This document shows positions 59,986-64,000 of a stretch of 64,000 nucleotides of DNA, one piece after another. Position numbers and translations under genes: made by a program. Positions within the stretch are counted from its first letter, which is position 1, and every line of letters starts with the position of its first letter. This DNA is from Cupriavidus necator N-1 (GTDB taxonomy: Bacteria; Pseudomonadota; Gammaproteobacteria; Burkholderiales; Burkholderiaceae), in the NCBI RefSeq assembly GCF_000219215.1, contig NC_015723.1, forward strand, positions 1,550,001-1,614,000, in the 5' to 3' direction. Under the pieces are notes generated by a model that saw only the letters and a list, made by a program, of their open reading frames with translations, had not been told where the DNA came from and made no database searches.

Positions 59986-60972
59986 GTGATCCAACCCATC
60001 CTCAAAGCCCTGGCGGCCGGCGTGCTGGCCGCTCTGTGCGCTGCACCGGCCATGGCTCAGGCGCCCGCGCAAGACGCGCACGCTTCGGATGCCCAGGCCC
60101 CGCAACGTCCGCTCAGGAAGGTAGGCGTGACGCTGGGCTCGCTGGGCAATCCATATTTCGTCGCACTGGGCCGCGGTGCCGAGGCCGCGGCCCGGCAGGT
60201 CAACCCGAAGGTAAAGGTCACCGTGCTGTCGGCGGACTACGACCTGAACAAGCAGTTCATGCACATCGACAGCTTTATCGTCGCCGGCGTCGACCTGATC
60301 CTGATCAACGCCGCCGACGCCCGCGCCATCGAGCCGGCGGTACGCAAGGCGCGCAAGGCCGGGATCGTGGTGGTGGCGGTCGATGTGGCCGCCGCCGGCG
60401 CCGATGCCACCGTGCAGACCGACAACACCCAGGCCGGCGAACTCGCCTGCGGCTTTATCGCCGACCGGCTCAAGGGCCGCGGCAACGTCATCATCCAGAA
60501 CGGCCCGCCGGTATCGGCAGTGTTGGATCGGGTCAAGGGCTGCAAGACTGTGCTGGCGCGCCATCCCGATATCCGCATCCTGTCCGACGACCAGGATGCC
60601 AAGGGCTCCCGCGAAGGCGGGCTGAACGTGATGCAGCTGTACCTGACGCGCTTTCCCAAGGTGGACGCGGTCTTCACCATCAACGACCCGCAGGCCGTGG
60701 GCGCGGACCTGGCCGCGCGCCAGCTTAACCGCCGCGGCATCGTGATTGCCTCGGTCGACGGCGCGCCTGACATCGAAGCGGCGCTCAAGGCCGACACCCT
60801 GGTGCAGGCCTCGGCCAGCCAGGACCCGTGGGCCATTGCCCGCACGGCGGTGCTGCTGGGCGTGGGCATGATGAATGGCCAGCGCCCGCCCAACCCGACC
60901 GTGCTGCTGCCGTCCACGCTGGTGACGCGCGCCAATGTCGGCCAGTACAAGGGCTGGGCCGCGCCGCGGTAA
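59986..60972 (+). CDS. frcB: fructose ABC transporter periplasmic binding protein
   Basis: A 328-residue sugar-binding protein of the ribose-binding (CUT2) type from GTG 59986, preceded by CAGGAGAAACATT. A signal peptide is cleaved near AMA-QA. The mature protein has VGVTLGSLGNPYFVALGRGAE, a hinge region DLILINAADARAIEP, and VDAVFTINDPQAVGA. It delivers fructose to FrcC and FrcA. Confidence 0.93.
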   Translation: MIQPILKALAAGVLAALCAAPAMAQAPAQDAHASDAQAPQRPLRKVGVTLGSLGNPYFVALGRGAEAAARQVNPKVKVTVLSADYDLNKQFMHIDSFIVAGVDLILINAADARAIEPAVRKARKAGIVVVAVDVAAAGADATVQTDNTQAGELACGFIADRLKGRGNVIIQNGPPVSAVLDRVKGCKTVLARHPDIRILSDDQDAKGSREGGLNVMQLYLTRFPKVDAVFTINDPQAVGADLAARQLNRRGIVIASVDGAPDIEAALKADTLVQASASQDPWAIARTAVLLGVGMMNGQRPPNPTVLLPSTLVTRANVGQYKGWAAPR

Positions 60973-61016
60973 GCGGCATGGCGGGTCCCTCCACCTCTTC
61001 CACTATTTTCTGATCC

Positions 61017-62513
61017 ATGATGGCTAGCCACCCTGCCGGCGCTCCGGCACCTGAACCTGCCCCGGAGTTCGATTTCGTATTGTTCGGCGCCACCGGCGAC
61101 CTGGCGCGGCGCAAGCTGCTGCCGGCGCTGTTCGATGCCCACGCCGCCGGTTCGCTGCATCCGCGCGGACGCATCCTGGCCCTGGGCAGCCAGCCGCTGT
61201 CGCATGATGCCTACCTGGCGATGCTCGACGACGAAGTACTGCCCGCGCTGGCGGGCAACGCCGCGGCCGCAGCCTGGCAGAGTTTTCTCGACCGCATCCT
61301 GTACCTGCAGGTGGATGCCAACGCCAATGCCGGCTTCGATGCGCTGGCCGAGCTGGTCAATGCGCGCGCGGCGCCGGTGGTGGTGTTCTACCTGGCCACG
61401 GCCCCGCACCTGTTCGTCACCATCTGCGAGCAACTGGCGCGCGTGGGCCTGACCGGCCAGCGCAGCCGCATCGTGCTGGAAAAGCCGCTCGGGCACGACC
61501 TGGCCTCGTCCGAGGCCATCAATGCCGAAGTGGCGCGGCACTTTGCCGAGGACCAGATCTACCGGATCGACCACTACCTGGGCAAGGAGTCGGTGCAGAA
61601 CCTGATGGCGGTGCGCTTTGGCAACGTACTGTTCGAGCCGCTGTGGCGGCGCGAATGGGTGCGGCAGGTGCAGATCACCATCGCCGAAGAACTGGGCGTG
61701 GAGCGCCGCGGCAACTTCTACGACGGCATCGGCGCGCTGCGCGACATGGTGCAGAACCACCTGCTGCAGCTGCTGTGCATGGTCGCGATGGAGCCGCCCA
61801 CGAGCCTGTCGGAAGACGCCATCCGCGACGAGAAGCTCAAGATCCTGAAGGCGCTGCGGCCGATCCGGCCGGAAGACGTCGCCGAGAAGGTGGTGCGCGG
61901 GCAATACGCCCGTGGCGCCGCCGGCGGCGACCCCGTGCCCGGCTATGCCAGTGAGCCCGGGATCGCGCCCGACAGCCGCACCGAGACCTTCGTCGCCATC
62001 CGCGCCGAGATCGCCAACTGGCGCTGGGCCGGGGTGCCGTTCTACCTGCGCACCGGCAAGCGCATGCAGTCGCGCGTGGCGGAGATCGTGATCCATTTCC
62101 ACGACGTGCCCTACCCGCTGTTCCCGCATCCGCTGGGGGTCATGTCCGGCAACCGGCTGGTGATCACGCTGCAGCCCGAGGAAAGCATCCGGCTGTATTT
62201 CCTGACCAAGCAGCCGGGCGACACGCAGGCACTGATTCCCGCGTCCCTCGACCTGCAACTGAACACTGCCGCCCCACGTGTGCGGCGCGTGGGCGCGTAC
62301 GAGCGCCTGCTGCTCGACGTGATCCGCGGCCGGCTGGGCCTGTTCGTGCGGCGCGATGAGCAGGTGCAGGCATGGCGCTGGGTCGCGCCCATCCTGAAGA
62401 CGTGGGAGAACTCGCCCACGCCACCCAAGCCTTACACCGCCGGCACCTGGGGCCCGGCGGCCTCCAGTGCCCTGCTGTCGCGAGACAGCATGGCCTGGCA
62501 TGAAGAGATGTAG
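61017..62513 (+). CDS. zwf: glucose-6-phosphate 1-dehydrogenase
   Basis: A 498-residue Zwf (497 if the second ATG at 61020 is used; no clear RBS decides). The cofactor loop FGATGDLARRKLLPALF and the active-site RIDHYLGKESVQNLMAVRF with its catalytic His are present. EKPLGHDLASSEAIN and YLRTGKRMQSRV complete the family pattern. It sends glucose-6-phosphate, formed from fructose by Pgi, into the Entner-Doudoroff route. It follows frcB by 44 bases. Confidence 0.95.
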   Translation: MMASHPAGAPAPEPAPEFDFVLFGATGDLARRKLLPALFDAHAAGSLHPRGRILALGSQPLSHDAYLAMLDDEVLPALAGNAAAAAWQSFLDRILYLQVDANANAGFDALAELVNARAAPVVVFYLATAPHLFVTICEQLARVGLTGQRSRIVLEKPLGHDLASSEAINAEVARHFAEDQIYRIDHYLGKESVQNLMAVRFGNVLFEPLWRREWVRQVQITIAEELGVERRGNFYDGIGALRDMVQNHLLQLLCMVAMEPPTSLSEDAIRDEKLKILKALRPIRPEDVAEKVVRGQYARGAAGGDPVPGYASEPGIAPDSRTETFVAIRAEIANWRWAGVPFYLRTGKRMQSRVAEIVIHFHDVPYPLFPHPLGVMSGNRLVITLQPEESIRLYFLTKQPGDTQALIPASLDLQLNTAAPRVRRVGAYERLLLDVIRGRLGLFVRRDEQVQAWRWVAPILKTWENSPTPPKPYTAGTWGPAASSALLSRDSMAWHEEM

Positions 62514-62537
62514 CCCACGTATTGCGGAGTATCCAAG

Positions 62538-64000
62538 ATGACCACTTCCCTACCCGCCTGGCAAGCCCTGCGCGCGCACGCCGACACCCTGCGCGGCACC
62601 CATATGCGCGACTGGTTCGACGGCCCGTGCGGCCCGCTGCGCGCCGAGCGCTTCACCGCCGAAGCCTGCGGCCTGACGCTGGACTACGCCAAGAACCGCA
62701 TCACCGACGAAACGCTGGCGTTGCTGTTCACCCTGGCTGGCCAGGCGCGCGTGGCCGAGCGGCGCGACGCCATGTTCGGCGGCGAACCGGTCAACACCAC
62801 CGAGCACCGCGCCGCACTGCATATCGCGCTGCGCGCCTATCCGGAGGATGGCTATCGCGCGCTCGGCGTACCCGTGGGCGCAGACGTCGCCACGGTGCTG
62901 GCGCAGATCGAGCGCTTTGCCAATGCGGTGCGCAGTGGCGCCTGGACCGGGTTCGATGGCCGAGCGATCACCGACGTCGTCAATATCGGCATCGGCGGTT
63001 CGGACCTGGGCCCGCGCATGGTCTGCCGCGCGCTGGGCGATGCACAAACCACCGGCCCGCGCATGCACTTTGTCGCCAATGTCGACGGCAGCGATCTGGC
63101 ACGCACGCTGTCCGGGCTGGATGCCGCCACCACGCTGGTGATCGTCTGCTCCAAGACCTTCACCACGCTGGAAACCATGGCCAACGCCTGCACCGCGCGC
63201 GACTGGTTCCTGCAGCAAGGCGTGACCCGTGCCGGGCTGGCGCGGCATTTCGTGGCGGTGTCGACCAACCGCGATGCGGTGGCCGAATTCGGCATCGACC
63301 CGGCAAATATGTTCCCGTTCTGGGACTGGGTGGGCGGACGCTTCTCGCTGTGGTCGGCGGTAGGCTTGTCGATCGCCGTCGCCATCGGCTTCGAGCGCTT
63401 CCGGCAATTGCTGGACGGCGCGCGCGCGATGGACCTGCATTTCGCCAGCGCATCGCCCGAGCGCAACCTGCCGATGATCCTAGGCCTGCTCGATGTCTGG
63501 TACCGCAGCTTCCTCGGTGCCGGCAGCCGCTGCGTGGCGCCCTACTGCGAGCCGCTGGAACTGCTGCCGGCCTTCCTGCAGCAACTGGAAATGGAAAGCA
63601 ACGGCAAATCCGTGCGGCTCGACGGCGGCGCGCTCGATGCGGGCTCGGCTGCGGTGGTGTGGGGCACGACCGGCACCAACGGCCAGCACGCCTACTTCCA
63701 GATGATGCATCAGGGTTCCCAACTGGTTCCGGTAGACTTCATCGCCACGCTGGAACCCGTGAGCGACTTGCCCGGCCACCATACCAAGCTGCTGGCCAAC
63801 TGCTTTGCACAGGGCGAAGCGCTGCTGCGCGGGCGCACCGCCGACGAAGTGCGCGCCGAGGGCGTGCGCGACGAAGCGCTGGTGCCGCACCTGGTATTCG
63901 AGGGCAACCGGCCCAGCAACACGCTGCTGCTGCAGCGGCTGGACCCGTACCACCTGGGCGCGCTGCTGGCGCTGTCGGAACACCGCACCTTCGTGCAGGG
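62538..64000 (+). CDS. pgi: glucose-6-phosphate isomerase (3' end outside window)
   Basis: 487 codons of an open frame from ATG 62538 ([20 protein letters not shown]), 24 bases after zwf. Motifs: [13 protein letters not shown] for the phosphate site, [41 protein letters not shown] with the catalytic Glu, and [14 protein letters not shown] with the catalytic His. It interconverts fructose-6-phosphate and glucose-6-phosphate. Family length is about 540 residues, so some 50 codons lie beyond the window. It is the last visible gene of the frc-zwf-pgi unit. Confidence 0.95.
   Translation, partial: MTTSLPAWQALRAHADTLRGTHMRDWFDGPCGPLRAERFTAEACGLTLDYAKNRITDETLALLFTLAGQARVAERRDAMFGGEPVNTTEHRAALHIALRAYPEDGYRALGVPVGADVATVLAQIERFANAVRSGAWTGFDGRAITDVVNIGIGGSDLGPRMVCRALGDAQTTGPRMHFVANVDGSDLARTLSGLDAATTLVIVCSKTFTTLETMANACTARDWFLQQGVTRAGLARHFVAVSTNRDAVAEFGIDPANMFPFWDWVGGRFSLWSAVGLSIAVAIGFERFRQLLDGARAMDLHFASASPERNLPMILGLLDVWYRSFLGAGSRCVAPYCEPLELLPAFLQQLEMESNGKSVRLDGGALDAGSAAVVWGTTGTNGQHAYFQMMHQGSQLVPVDFIATLEPVSDLPGHHTKLLANCFAQGEALLRGRTADEVRAEGVRDEALVPHLVFEGNRPSNTLLLQRLDPYHLGALLALSEHRTFVQ

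Noticed and set aside
60237..62501. 754-residue minus-strand frame across frcB and zwf
   Set aside because: It spans two real genes on the other strand and has no recognisable domain.

Overview
This window looks like a secondary-chromosome (chromid) segment of a high-GC betaproteobacterium of the family Burkholderiaceae, most likely a Cupriavidus species. The case rests on gene content: a fructose ABC-transporter locus (frcR-frcA-frcC-frcB) running into zwf and pgi as in Cupriavidus necator, a Bug/TctC-type solute-binding protein, a cyanide-insensitive CioAB oxidase, a chrBA chromate operon, an OXA-60-like class D beta-lactamase, and a staphyloferrin B siderophore cluster of the kind known from Cupriavidus metallidurans. 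The genus is an inference from gene content; no rRNA is present. I see no rRNA, tRNA, CRISPR array, IS element or prophage.

Layout. 1-5.6 kb: end of an alpha/beta hydrolase, then a sensor kinase/sigma-54 activator pair divergent from an oxalate/formate-type (OFA) MFS carrier with a 40-residue partner; the shared intergenic region holds a good sigma-54 promoter and paired inverted repeats. 5.8-11.6 kb: cioA-cioB-DUF2474, followed after 4 nt by an AaeB/AaeX/AaeA-like efflux set, apparently one transcription unit. 11.7-20.7 kb: a molybdenum cofactor/formate module (moaA; on the other strand a YdeP-type molybdo-oxidoreductase, psiE-like gene, fdhD, moeA, a MocR-type regulator and a small winged-helix protein) and a LysR regulator. 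20.8-24.5 kb: M20 amidohydrolase, Bug protein, a frameshifted dienelactone hydrolase and an N-terminally truncated AraC protein. 24.5-26.7 kb: chrB-chrA behind an elaborate operator, with a probable leaderless chrB start. 26.9-32.4 kb: a stand-alone polysaccharide pyruvyl transferase, an MFS/LysR divergon with a 46-residue downstream protein, DUF2917, and a second OFA carrier. 32.4-33.5 kb: a 1.1-kb AT-richer gene-free stretch with tandem repeats, two orphan terminators and three iteron-like boxes before a class II Fic protein. 35.3-36.5 kb: a CcdA-like/TlpA-like thiol redox pair.

36.7-49.8 kb is the most coherent system: a Fur-box-preceded TonB receptor, then a second Fur box and eight tightly packed genes in exactly the order sbnA-B-C-D-E-F-G-H of Staphylococcus aureus, without sbnI. 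It supplies its own precursors (L-2,3-diaminopropionate from SbnA/SbnB, citrate from SbnG, decarboxylation by SbnH), joins them with three IucA/IucC synthetases and exports the product with an MFS carrier. 50-56 kb: an NCS2 nucleobase permease with a structured leader, a zinc-ribbon protein, a divergent pair of an unrecognised 546-residue protein and an inducible-type OXA beta-lactamase, and a lipoprotein. 56-64 kb: frcR, frcA, frcC, frcB, zwf and pgi (cut by the window end), i.e. fructose uptake and entry into the Entner-Doudoroff route.

Four genes that should be intact (dienelactone hydrolase, sbnD, the lipoprotein, frcA) each carry one single-base indel. All are otherwise well preserved on both sides, so sequence error is at least as likely as real decay. 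Most of the long reading frames opposite real genes are GC-rich shadows and were left out.
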